Both the position numbers and the translations under genes were made by a program. A stretch of DNA of 9,358 nt from Actinomycetes bacterium (GTDB taxonomy: Bacteria; Actinomycetota; Actinomycetes; Streptosporangiales; Streptosporangiaceae): assembly GCA_023425615.1 (NCBI GenBank), contig JAFACJ010000580.1, forward strand, positions 1 to 9,358, in the 5' to 3' direction. Positions 1 to 6,647 of this stretch are shown here, in pieces (the stretch's first letter is position 1; each line of letters starts with the position of its first letter). The notes below the pieces were generated by a model that was given only the letters and a program-made list of their open reading frames with translations, was not told the DNA's origin and did not search any database.

Positions 1-125
1 TCAACGAGCACGGCGACGCCGCGATCCCGATCTTCGCCGGGTTCGCGGTGATGTTCCTCCTGGTGACCCTGCCGACCGGCCTGTTCTTCGGCTGGCTGGC
101 CAAGCGCATGGCGGTGAGCAGGTGA
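1..125 (+). CDS. gluC: Amino-acid ABC transporter permease, C-terminal end only (GluC-like)
   Basis: Only the last 41 codons are in the window, read from base 3 to the TGA at 123-125. They encode a hydrophilic turn (NEHGDAAIPI), one transmembrane helix (about FAGFAVMFLLVTLPTGLFFG) and a short basic cytoplasmic end (WLAKRMAVSR). This is the usual last helix and tail of a polar amino-acid permease of the HisM/GluC type. Its stop overlaps the GTG start of the next permease in a GTGA junction, so the two are almost certainly translationally coupled subunits of one importer. GluC is inferred from the following GluD-like gene and the gluABCD order known in Corynebacterium and Streptomyces. The binding protein and ATPase would lie upstream, outside the window. 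Confidence 0.75.
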   Translation, partial: NEHGDAAIPIFAGFAVMFLLVTLPTGLFFGWLAKRMAVSR

Positions 126-1003
126 ACCGGGCGAGCAGCGTCCTCTACGACACGCCGGGCCCCAGGGCCGTCCGGCGCAACCGGATCCTCACCCTCGTGC
201 TGGCGCTGCTGCTGGCGTGCGGCGCCTACCTGCTGTGGCGGCGGTTCAGCGAGCGCGGCCAGTGGGCCTCGGAGCTGTGGGAGCCGTTCCTCCACTGGGA
301 CGTGTGGTCCGAACTCATCCTCCCCGGCCTGGTCAACACGTTGAAGGCGGCGTTCACCGCCGCCGTCCTCGCGCTGGTGTTCGGCGCCGTCTTCGGCATC
401 GCGCGCCTGTCGGACCACGCGTGGGTGCGCATCCCCGCCGGTGTCGTCGTCGAGTTCTTCCGCGCCGTCCCGCTGCTCATCCTCATCGTGTTCCTGAAGT
501 TCGGCGTCAGCGGCCTCGGGCTCGGCATCAGGGTCGACGCCTTCACCGCCGTCGTCGTCGGGCTGATGCTCTACAACGGCTCGGTGCTCGCCGAGATCGT
601 CCGCGCCGGGATCCAGGCGCTGCCCCGCGGCCAGGGCGAGGCGGCCTTCGCCCTCGGCCTGCGCAAGGGCGGCGTCATGGTCCACGTGCTGCTGCCGCAG
701 GCCGTCACGGCGATGATGCCGGCGATCGTGGCGCAGCTCGTGGTGCTGCTGAAGGACACCGCGCTGGGCTTCATCGTCTCCTACGAGGACCTGCTGTACC
801 GGGGCGTCTACGTGTTCGCGGTGAACCCTCCGGTGAAGTACATCCAGGCCATGATCGTGATCGCCGTCATCTATGTGGCGATCAACATGTCGGTGAGCGC
901 GCTGGCCACCTGGCTGGAGCGGCGCACCCACCGCGCCCGCAGATCGGCGGCGGCTCCGGCGAAGGCCGACCCGGTAACGGGCGTCCCTCCGCTTGGCTCA
1001 TGA
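122..1003 (+). CDS. gluD: Glutamate-type ABC transporter permease (GluD-like)
   Basis: This is a 293-residue inner-membrane permease of the polar amino-acid (HAAT/His-Glu-Gln) ABC family, expected to form the translocation channel with the GluC-like subunit encoded just upstream. The N-terminus SVLYDTPGPRAVRRNR resembles the VLYD.PGP start of Corynebacterium GluD. Hydrophobic helices lie near residues 21-40, 63-93, 105-130, 139-157, 198-218 and 238-262. The cytoplasmic coupling loop (EAA loop, residues about 158-192) carries EIVRAGIQALPRGQGEAA followed by LGL and LLPQA, the typical spacing. The GTG start is chosen because it overlaps the upstream stop by four bases and gives the conserved N-terminus. 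The Ala/Pro-rich tail after about residue 272 is probably cytoplasmic. Glutamate as substrate is inferred from family resemblance; another acidic or polar amino acid is possible. Confidence 0.86.
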   Translation: MNRASSVLYDTPGPRAVRRNRILTLVLALLLACGAYLLWRRFSERGQWASELWEPFLHWDVWSELILPGLVNTLKAAFTAAVLALVFGAVFGIARLSDHAWVRIPAGVVVEFFRAVPLLILIVFLKFGVSGLGLGIRVDAFTAVVVGLMLYNGSVLAEIVRAGIQALPRGQGEAAFALGLRKGGVMVHVLLPQAVTAMMPAIVAQLVVLLKDTALGFIVSYEDLLYRGVYVFAVNPPVKYIQAMIVIAVIYVAINMSVSALATWLERRTHRARRSAAAPAKADPVTGVPPLGS

Positions 1004-1074
1004 CCTTGTTACTTTCCGAGCTCAAGTGTCCGGTCTTGGCTCCAATCACCTTCGGCATGCGGGACGATTCGGGT

Positions 1075-3045
1075 ATGACCGCTCGCGTTGCCCCCTACGG
1101 TTCCTGGCCCTCCCCGATCTCCGCAGCCGACGTCGCCCGCAACCGCGTGCGCCTGAGTTTCCCCACCGTCGAAGGCGACGACGTCTGGTGGCAGGAGACC
1201 CGGCCGGAGGAGGGCGGCCGGACGACGGTCATGCTGAACGGGCGTGAGATCCTGCCCGCCCCCTGGAACGCCCGCACCCGGGTCCACGAGTACGGCGGCA
1301 AGTCCTACCTGCCGACCCCGCGCGGTCTGGTGTTCACCAACTACGACGACCAGAGGCTGTACCTGCTGGCGCCCCGCGACCTGCGCCCCCGGCCGCTCAC
1401 GCCCGAGCCGGCGATCTCCGCGGGGCTGCGCTACGCCGACCTGGTGGCCTCCCCCGACGGGTCGGAGATCTGGTGCGTGTGCGAGGGTCATGTGGCGGCC
1501 CCCGCCGCCGAGGGCGAGGCGCCCTCCGCTCCGGGGGTGCGGCGCGCCATCGTGGGCATCCCCCTGGACGGGCGGGCGGCCAACGACCCGGGGGCGATCA
1601 ACGAGCTGGTCACCGGCAACGACTTCTACGCCTCGCCCTCGCCCTCGCCCTCCGGCGGGTACCTGGCGTGGGTGCAGTGGAACCACCCGCGGATGCCGTG
1701 GGACGGCACCGAGCTGCGGGTCGGGGTGATCGAGGACGGCAGGGTCATCTCCCCCCGCACCGTCAAGGGCGGCATGTCCGAGTCGGTGCTGGCGCCCCTG
1801 TGGCGCGACGAGAAGAGCCTGTACGTGGTCTCCGACTGGCCCGGCTGGTGGAACATCTACCAGGTCGGCCTCTACGGGGAGTCACCTCAGGCGCTCTACC
1901 CCGCCGAGGAGGAGTTCGCCGGCCCCCTGTGGCAGCTCGGCGGCATGCCGTACGCGCTGCTGGCCGACGGACGGCTCGTCGTCATGCACGGCCAGGGCGA
2001 CCAGAAGCTCAGCCTGTACGACCCCGACACGCTCGAACTGGAGCCGCTGGACCTCCCCTACACCGACTGGCAGATGAGCCTGTCGGCGGACGGCACGACG
2101 TTCGTGGGCATCGGGGCCTCGCCTTCCCTGCCCTCGTCCGTGGTGAAGGTCTCCCAGGGGCGCGTCACGGTGCTGCGCCGGGAGCTGGACAGGGTCCCCG
2201 ACGCCGCGTACCTGCCGACGCCGCGGGACGAGGAGTTCGAAGGCCAGTTCGGCCGTCCGGTGTACGCCCGCGTCTTCGAGCCCGCCAACCCGGCCGCGCT
2301 CGGCCCCCAGGACGAGCTGCCGCCGTACGTGGTGTTCGTCCACGGCGGCCCCACGGAACGCGCCTCGGGCACGCTCAACCTGGAGCGCGCCTACTTCACC
2401 AGCCGCGGCATCGGGGTCGTAGAGGTCGACTACGGCGGCTCCACCGGCTACGGCAGGGCCTACCGTGAGCGGCTGCGCCGCCAGTGGGGCGTCGTCGACG
2501 TCGAGGACGCCGTCGCGGTCGCCACCGCGCTGGTCAGGTCGGGCCGCGCGCACCCCGAGCGGCTGGCCATCAGGGGCGGCAGCGCGGGCGGCTGGACCAC
2601 CCTGGCCGCCGTCACCTCCGGCACCACCTTCAAGGCGGCGACGTCCTACTTCGGCGTCAGCGACGCGACCATGCTGCTGGCCGAGACCCACGACTTCGAG
2701 TCCCGCTACCCCTTCGGCCTGATCGGCCCGATCCCCGGCTACGAGCGCAGCTACGAGGAGCGCTCGCCGCTGGGCCGCGCCGACCGCACCTCCTGCCCGG
2801 TGCTGCTGCTGCAGGGCCTGGAGGACCCGGTCGTCCCGCCCGCCCAGTCCGAGCGGTTCGCGCGGGCGCTGGAGGAGAACAAGGTCCCCTACGCCTATCT
2901 GACGTTCAAGGGCGAGTCGCACGGGTTCCGGCGGGCCGACACCCTCTCCCGGTGCCTGGAGGCCGAACTGTCGTTCTACGCCCAGACCCTCGGCTTCACC
3001 GTCAACGACGTCCCCGTCCTGCCGCTGGTCGGCCGTCCGGCGTGA
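1075..3045 (+). CDS. S9-family prolyl-oligopeptidase-like serine peptidase
   Basis: This 656-residue protein has an N-terminal beta-propeller-like half (about residues 1-390) and a C-terminal alpha/beta-hydrolase domain of the S9 family (acylaminoacyl-peptidase/dipeptidyl-peptidase type). The oxyanion-region motif HGGP is at residues 423-426. The nucleophile Ser503 lies in RGGSAGGW, the acid Asp584 in LEDPVVPP and the base His616 in GESHGF, so the triad is intact. No signal peptide is visible, so it should be cytosolic and cleave short peptides or N-modified residues. The ATG at 1075 gives the family-like start MTARVAPYGSWPSPIS and has GGGA 10 bases upstream. An in-frame ATG at 1057 would add six residues but has no ribosome binding site. 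The open frame extends far upstream over gluD, but that part is not real coding sequence. It lies 71 bases after gluD and is probably an independent housekeeping peptidase. Exact substrate is unknown. Confidence 0.88.
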   Translation: MTARVAPYGSWPSPISAADVARNRVRLSFPTVEGDDVWWQETRPEEGGRTTVMLNGREILPAPWNARTRVHEYGGKSYLPTPRGLVFTNYDDQRLYLLAPRDLRPRPLTPEPAISAGLRYADLVASPDGSEIWCVCEGHVAAPAAEGEAPSAPGVRRAIVGIPLDGRAANDPGAINELVTGNDFYASPSPSPSGGYLAWVQWNHPRMPWDGTELRVGVIEDGRVISPRTVKGGMSESVLAPLWRDEKSLYVVSDWPGWWNIYQVGLYGESPQALYPAEEEFAGPLWQLGGMPYALLADGRLVVMHGQGDQKLSLYDPDTLELEPLDLPYTDWQMSLSADGTTFVGIGASPSLPSSVVKVSQGRVTVLRRELDRVPDAAYLPTPRDEEFEGQFGRPVYARVFEPANPAALGPQDELPPYVVFVHGGPTERASGTLNLERAYFTSRGIGVVEVDYGGSTGYGRAYRERLRRQWGVVDVEDAVAVATALVRSGRAHPERLAIRGGSAGGWTTLAAVTSGTTFKAATSYFGVSDATMLLAETHDFESRYPFGLIGPIPGYERSYEERSPLGRADRTSCPVLLLQGLEDPVVPPAQSERFARALEENKVPYAYLTFKGESHGFRRADTLSRCLEAELSFYAQTLGFTVNDVPVLPLVGRPA

Positions 3046-3057
3046 CCGGCGGCCGGC
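3032..3057. terminator. Possible shared hairpin between convergent genes
   Basis: The end of the peptidase gene and the 20-base gap before the rny stop can fold into a GC-rich hairpin. The arms are 3032-3039 and 3050-3057, pairing at seven of eight positions around one mismatch, and they include the peptidase stop codon. There is no T-run. It could end transcription from both sides, but such pairings arise often by chance in DNA this GC-rich. Confidence 0.27.
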
Positions 3058-3065
3058 CCGGCGGG

Positions 3066-4679
3066 CTATCTGGCGTACTCCGTGGCCCGTGACTCCCGCC
3101 CGACGGTGACGCGGCTCTGGCCGGGGTAGGTGAGCTCGTCCTCGACCTGCTTGGCGATGTCGCGGGCGATCACCTGCGCCTGGATGTCGTCGACGGCGCC
3201 CGGCTTGACCATGACCCGGATCTCGCGGCCCGCCTGCATGGCGAAGACCTTCTCGACGCCCTCGTGGGTGTCCTTGGCGATGCGTTCGAGCTGCTCCAGG
3301 CGCCTGACATAGGCCTCGAGCGACTCGCGGCGCGCGCCGGGGCGGCCACCGGAGATCGCGTCGGCTGCCTGGGTGAGGACCGCCTCGACGGTGCGCACCT
3401 CCACCTCGTTGTGGTGCGACTCGATCGCGTGGACGACGTCCTCGTGCTCGCCGTAGCGGCGCGCCGTCTCCGCGCCGACCAGGGCGTGGCTGCCCTCCAC
3501 CTCGTGGGTGAGCGCCTTGCCGATGTCGTGCAGGAGCGTGCCGCGCTTGACGACGTCCACGGGCAGGCGCAGCTCGGCCGCCATCAGACCGCCCAGATGC
3601 GCCGACTCCACCAGGTGCTTGAGCACGTTCTGGCCGTAGGAGGTGCGGTAGCGCAGCCTGCCCAGCAGGGCGATGAGCTCCGGGTGCATCTCGGTGATGC
3701 CGACCTCCACCAGGGCGTCCTCACCCGCCCTGACGCACAGGGTCTCCACCTCCGCGAGGCTGCGCTCGTACACCTCCTCGATGCGGTGCGGGTGGATCCT
3801 CCCGTCCAGGACCAGCTGCTCCAGGGTGAGCCTGGCGACCTCGCGGCGCACCGGGTCGAAGCAGCTCAGCAGGACCGCCTCGGGCGTGTCGTCGATGATG
3901 AGGTTGACCCCGGTGACCGCCTCGAACGTGCGGATGTTGCGGCCCTCGCGGCCGATGATGCGGCCCTTCATCTCCTCGTGCGGCAGGTGCAGCACCGAGA
4001 CCACCGACTCGGTGGTCTGCTCGGCCGCCACCCGCTGGACCGCCATCGTGACGATCCTCCGGGCGCGGGACTCGCCCTCCTCCCGCGCCGCCGCCTCGAT
4101 CTCCCGTACCGTCAGCGCCGCCTCGCGCTTGGCCTGGGTGCGGATCTGCCCGACCAGCTCGGCCCTGGCCTGCTCGGCGGTCAGCCCCGCCACCTGCTCC
4201 AGGGCCAGGCCGCGTTCGCGTTCGGCGCGGCCGAGGTCGGCCTCCCTGCCGTCCAGCTCCACGGCCTTGGCCCGCAGCGCGGTCTGCCGCTCCTCGACCC
4301 GCGCCGCCTCCTGGTCCAGCCGCTGCTCCCGCTCGGCCAGCCGGCGCTCCCGGCGCTCCACGTCCTCCAGCCGCTCCCGCGCCTCCTCACGCAGCGCGCG
4401 GGCCTGCTCCTCGCTCTGCTCCCGGATCGCGCGGGCCTGCTCCTCGGCCTGCTCCCGTGCCGCGCGGGCCTGCTCCTCGGCCTGCTCGCGCAGCTCGCGC
4501 GCCTGGTTTTCGGCGTGTCCGCGCAGTCGGGCCGCTGCCTCCTCTGCCTGCCTCAGCGCCTGGTCGCGCGCTTCCTGGAGCTCGGCCTCCGGCACTCCTC
4601 CGCCGGGCCGCCGCAGCATCAGCACGGCCAGCAGGACCAGGCTGACGAGCAGCGCCGCCCCGAGTACGACGCTCTCCAT
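3066..4679 (-). CDS. rny: Ribonuclease Y (membrane-anchored endoribonuclease)
   Basis: This 537-residue protein has the full RNase Y layout. There is a single N-terminal transmembrane helix (about 4-22), a long Glu/Arg/Gln-rich coiled coil (about 30-215), a KH RNA-binding domain with the GxxG loop as IIGREGRNIR (241-250), and a metal-dependent HD domain. The HD residues are His384-Asp385 in TLLHDIGKA, with other likely metal ligands His355, His398, His422/423 and Asp440. RNase Y starts mRNA decay by endonucleolytic cleavage at the inner face of the membrane. The length is slightly above the roughly 520 residues of B. subtilis RNase Y, and the added length may lie in the coiled coil, which holds perfect 11-residue repeats. 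The ATG is preceded by GAGGAGGGGG about seven bases upstream, a strong ribosome binding site. It is convergent with the peptidase gene and divergent from the DUF3046 gene. The stop is TAG at 3066-3068. Confidence 0.95.
   Translation of the reverse strand: MESVVLGAALLVSLVLLAVLMLRRPGGGVPEAELQEARDQALRQAEEAAARLRGHAENQARELREQAEEQARAAREQAEEQARAIREQSEEQARALREEARERLEDVERRERRLAEREQRLDQEAARVEERQTALRAKAVELDGREADLGRAERERGLALEQVAGLTAEQARAELVGQIRTQAKREAALTVREIEAAAREEGESRARRIVTMAVQRVAAEQTTESVVSVLHLPHEEMKGRIIGREGRNIRTFEAVTGVNLIIDDTPEAVLLSCFDPVRREVARLTLEQLVLDGRIHPHRIEEVYERSLAEVETLCVRAGEDALVEVGITEMHPELIALLGRLRYRTSYGQNVLKHLVESAHLGGLMAAELRLPVDVVKRGTLLHDIGKALTHEVEGSHALVGAETARRYGEHEDVVHAIESHHNEVEVRTVEAVLTQAADAISGGRPGARRESLEAYVRRLEQLERIAKDTHEGVEKVFAMQAGREIRVMVKPGAVDDIQAQVIARDIAKQVEDELTYPGQSRVTVGRESRATEYAR
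4396..4506 (-). repeat. 33-bp tandem repeat coding 11-residue coiled-coil units in RNase Y
   Basis: On the + strand the block GCGCGGGCCTGCTCCTCG starts at 4396, 4429 and 4462, exactly 33 bases apart, with a diverged fourth copy at about 4495. Read on the minus strand these encode REQAEEQARAA, REQAEEQARAI and REQSEEQARAL (residues 64-96). Weaker units flank them (53-63 and 97-107). Eleven-residue periods are typical of right-handed (hendecad) coiled coils. The near-identity at DNA level suggests recent duplication or slippage rather than ancient structure alone. Confidence 0.85.
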
Positions 4680-4725
4680 GGCGCAGCCCCCTCCTCACGG
4701 CCAGAGGAGCGACCCTCTTCCGGCC

Positions 4726-4754
4726 ACCGTAAGCCGCCTGGGATTAATGAGCAA
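4726..4754 (-). promoter_or_regulatory. Predicted promoter of rny
   Basis: On the minus strand a -35-like TTGCTC (4754-4749) and a -10-like TACGGT (4731-4726) are separated by exactly 17 bases. This would start transcription near 4719 and leave a leader of about 40 bases containing the rny ribosome binding site. The match to the housekeeping sigma consensus TTGACA/TANNNT is moderate and the spacing ideal. Confidence 0.42.
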
Positions 4755-4759
4755 GCAAA

Positions 4760-4773
4760 CACATCGCAATGTG
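4760..4773. other. Small palindrome upstream of rny promoter, possible operator
   Basis: CACAT-CGCA-ATGTG is a perfect 5-base inverted repeat with a 4-base centre, six bases upstream of the predicted rny -35 box. An overlapping pair ACATC (4761-4765) and GATGT (4774-4778) extends the symmetry. It sits in the least GC-rich part of the divergent gap, as regulator sites often do. No specific regulator is recognised. Confidence 0.25.
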
Positions 4774-4833
4774 GATGTACCACACGGGAGGCGTCCGTAA
4801 AGCAGCGCGTTCCCGCCTCCGCCCGTCACCTGG

Positions 4834-4845
4834 CACACTGGCCGG
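4834..4845 (+). promoter_or_regulatory. Possible -10 element for a leaderless DUF3046 transcript
   Basis: CACACT at 4834-4839 keeps the A2 and T6 of the TANNNT -10 consensus. Its last base lies seven positions before the first base of the GTG start at 4846, where transcription would be expected to begin. No purine-rich ribosome binding site precedes the GTG. A -35 element is poor (TTCCCG at 4810-4815, 18-base spacer). Leaderless translation is common in actinobacteria, so this is plausible but weak. Confidence 0.33.
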
Positions 4846-5040
4846 GTGAGGTTGACGGCTTTCTGGATCAAGATGAACCAGCAGTTCGGCGAGGGCTACG
4901 CGGCGAGCGTCGCCAAGGACCATGTGATCGCCGAACTCGGCAGCCGCACCGTCGACCAGGCGTTCGCCGACGGTGTGGACACCCGGACGGTCTGGAACGC
5001 GGTGTGCGCGGCGTTCGACGTCCCCGACCGGCTCAGATGA
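4846..5040 (+). CDS. DUF3046 family small protein
   Basis: This 64-residue protein matches the actinobacterial DUF3046 pattern: an MRLT.FW start, then a central YAASVAKDHVIAELGSRTVDQA, then GVD..TVW.AVC and a short C-terminal end. It appears all-helical and cytosolic, without cysteine clusters or a signal peptide. Its function is unknown. In mycobacteria the family member sits just upstream of recA (Rv2738c before Rv2737c), so the gene belongs to the recA neighbourhood, although here more than 3 kb and four opposite-strand genes lie between the two. The GTG start gives the family's conserved first residues and appears to lack a ribosome binding site, consistent with a leaderless message. Its last eight bases overlap the end of the convergent DUF350 gene. 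Confidence 0.88.
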   Translation: MRLTAFWIKMNQQFGEGYAASVAKDHVIAELGSRTVDQAFADGVDTRTVWNAVCAAFDVPDRLR

Positions 5041-5482
5041 GCGCCAGCGCGGTCACCAGGCCGATCATCACGTAGGTGACGGCCAGCATCCAGGTGCCCG
5101 GCTGCAACTGCTCCTGGTGGCACAGCTCCTTGATCTTCAGCCCGATGAGCAGATTGAAGACGATCATCGCGACGATCTGCGCGACGATCCCCACCACCCC
5201 GTAGACGGCGGTCGCGATCAGCCCCTCGGCCAGCGCGGCGTCCGTGGCGTAGATCGACGCCGACACGATGAGGCCCACCGCCGCCATGCCCGCGGCCGCC
5301 AGCAGCGAGGCGTTGGGGTTGCGGTCGTGCCGGATCACCGAGACCAGCCGGCCCGGCGTGGCCAGGTCCACCGCGTAGAAGCCGACCACGAACAGGACGA
5401 GGCCGACGCCCGCGTACGCGAGGATGGCCAGGACGTTGTCTCCCAGGACCTGGCCGAAGGCGCTGTCGAGAGCGAGGGGCAT
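5033..5482 (-). CDS. DUF350 family four-helix membrane protein (YjfL-like)
   Basis: This is a 149-residue integral membrane protein with four predicted helices at about residues 16-38, 59-79, 87-112 and 130-148. The family signature is visible between helices 1 and 2 as FYAVDLATPGRL followed by NPNASLLAAA, and KIKELCHQEQ lies in the loop before the last helix. DUF350 proteins (E. coli YjfL) have no established biochemical role. Families of this kind often accompany YjfC-type ATP-grasp enzymes. The ATG is preceded by AAGGAG with a 7-base spacer. It starts 26 bases after the stop of the ATP-grasp gene, so it is the last gene of that three-gene unit. Its 3' end overlaps the convergent DUF3046 gene by eight bases, leaving no room for a separate terminator. 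Confidence 0.87.
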   Translation of the reverse strand: MPLALDSAFGQVLGDNVLAILAYAGVGLVLFVVGFYAVDLATPGRLVSVIRHDRNPNASLLAAAGMAAVGLIVSASIYATDAALAEGLIATAVYGVVGIVAQIVAMIVFNLLIGLKIKELCHQEQLQPGTWMLAVTYVMIGLVTALALI

Positions 5483-5508
5483 GAGGGGGCTCCTTGAAAC
5501 CGGATGTC

Positions 5509-6645
5509 TTAGATCGGGATGCGGTGGGGGACGAAGGAGGACGTGTCGTCGGTGATGAGACCTGACGTCTCACGGATGCCCAGCCCCGCCGCCTCGTCCG
5601 CGACCATCCAGGCGCCGAGCACGGGATGCTGGCCGTCGAACTCCGGCAGCGCCAGGAACTCCTGGAAGACGAAGCCCTCGGCGCCGTAGCCGCCCTCCGT
5701 CCGCCGGCTGAACTCGGGCGTCGTGATGGTCATGCTCGCGCCCTCACGGCCCAGCAGCGGCTTCTTGATGTAGGACGTCAGGTCGCCGGGCGTGCCGAGG
5801 CGGGCGGGCAGCAGGTTGGGGTGGCCGGGGAACAGCTCCCAGAGCAGGACCAGCAGCCCCTTGTTGGACAGGAGCATCTTCCACATCGGCTCGATCCAGT
5901 CTGCCTCGTCGACATGGGCGCCGAAGGGCTCCCCGACGATCCACTCCCAGGGGTAGAGCTTGCAGACGGTCCTGATCGGCTCGTCGTCCAGGTCGCGGTA
6001 GTCCTCGCCGTCCCAGCCGATGTCCTCCATCGTGATGGGGGCGCACGTAAGACCCGCCTGCTCGGCCGTCTCCTGGAGGTAGGCGATCGTCATGAGCTCC
6101 TCGCCGGACTCGTCCGCCTCCGTCCAGGCGAAGTGGACCGTCCCCTTCCTGAGGCCCAGCCCCTTCCAGCGGTCCACCAGGCGTTCGTGGATGGAGTTCC
6201 ACTGGTCGTCCTGAGGGAAGGCGTCCTCCTTCCAGAACCACTGGATGACGGAGCTCTCCACGAGGGACGTGGGGGTGTCGGCGTTGTACTCCAGGAGCTT
6301 CGCCGGGCCCGTGCCGTCGTAACGCAGGTCGAAACGGCCGTAGAGGTGCGGGTCTTTGCGCCGCCACGACTCCTCTATCGCGGGCGCGAGGCGTTCGTCG
6401 ATGCCGAGGACCTCATAGCGGCCCGTCGTGACGACGTACTCGGCGGCCTGGAGGCACATGCGGTGGAGCTCTTCGACCTGCTCCTCCAGCGCGAGAACCT
6501 CATCCATCTCGAAGACGTAGTGCACGGACTCGTCCCAGTAAGGACGCGTCAGATGCTCCGGGTGGGACGTGCGGTGGTAGGCCAGTCCCTGGGATTCGAT
6601 CCGCGACGCCCAGCCGTCACGCGGCCGGGAACGTTCTCTTCGCAC
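5509..6645 (-). CDS. Glutathionylspermidine synthase-like ATP-grasp ligase (YgiC/YjfC type)
   Basis: This 378-residue cytosolic enzyme belongs to the GSP_synth family of C-N ligases. Family landmarks in order are the start R.RPRDGW..RIESQGLAYH (about 5-24) with PYWDES (35-40), FDLRYDG (105-111), KLLEYNADTPTSLVESSV (116-133), YPWEW (231-235), SNKGLLVLLWELFPGHPNLL (260-279), the ATP-grasp lysine and loop YIKKPLLGREGASM (292-305), and the closing LGAWMV.DEAAGLGIRE (343-359). There is no N-terminal cysteine amidase domain, so it is the stand-alone form, not the bifunctional E. coli Gss. Actinobacteria generally lack classical glutathionylspermidine, so the true substrates are probably a different carboxylate and amine, perhaps a peptide. 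The GTG start lies two bases after the lipoprotein stop (TGA-CG-GTG) with no clear ribosome binding site, implying translational coupling. Confidence 0.9.
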   Translation of the reverse strand: MRRERSRPRDGWASRIESQGLAYHRTSHPEHLTRPYWDESVHYVFEMDEVLALEEQVEELHRMCLQAAEYVVTTGRYEVLGIDERLAPAIEESWRRKDPHLYGRFDLRYDGTGPAKLLEYNADTPTSLVESSVIQWFWKEDAFPQDDQWNSIHERLVDRWKGLGLRKGTVHFAWTEADESGEELMTIAYLQETAEQAGLTCAPITMEDIGWDGEDYRDLDDEPIRTVCKLYPWEWIVGEPFGAHVDEADWIEPMWKMLLSNKGLLVLLWELFPGHPNLLPARLGTPGDLTSYIKKPLLGREGASMTITTPEFSRRTEGGYGAEGFVFQEFLALPEFDGQHPVLGAWMVADEAAGLGIRETSGLITDDTSSFVPHRIPI

Positions 6646-6647
6646 CG

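Noticed and set aside
217..1074. N-terminal extension of the S9 peptidase frame over gluD (open frame of 942 codons)
   Set aside because: The extension reads as Arg/Pro/Gly-rich low complexity across the clear GluD coding frame. Recognisable peptidase sequence starts at the ATG at 1075.
1004..1074. Promoter in the gap before the S9 peptidase
   Set aside because: A TTGTTA at 1006-1011 resembles a -35 box, but no -10-like element follows at 16-19 bases.
1633..1653. Short CCCTCG repeat inside the peptidase gene
   Set aside because: Three units encode SPSPSPS in a propeller loop, which is ordinary low complexity.
1009..2922. Minus-strand open frames opposite the S9 peptidase
   Set aside because: They are Gly/Arg/Val-rich shadows without domains. 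The plus frame holds an intact catalytic triad.
4396..4506. 33-bp repeats as a CRISPR array or minisatellite
   Set aside because: Units are directly adjacent without unique spacers and keep the reading frame of the RNase Y coiled coil.
3264..5075. Long plus-strand open frame (603 codons) opposite rny
   Set aside because: It is a Leu/Arg-rich shadow of the coiled-coil and catalytic RNase Y gene in high-GC DNA, with no recognisable domain, and it runs on into the DUF3046 gene in another frame.
5509..6645. Bifunctional glutathionylspermidine synthetase/amidase
   Set aside because: The N-terminal cysteine amidase (CHAP) domain is absent. The protein starts directly with the synthase-like region and has the length of YgiC/YjfC.
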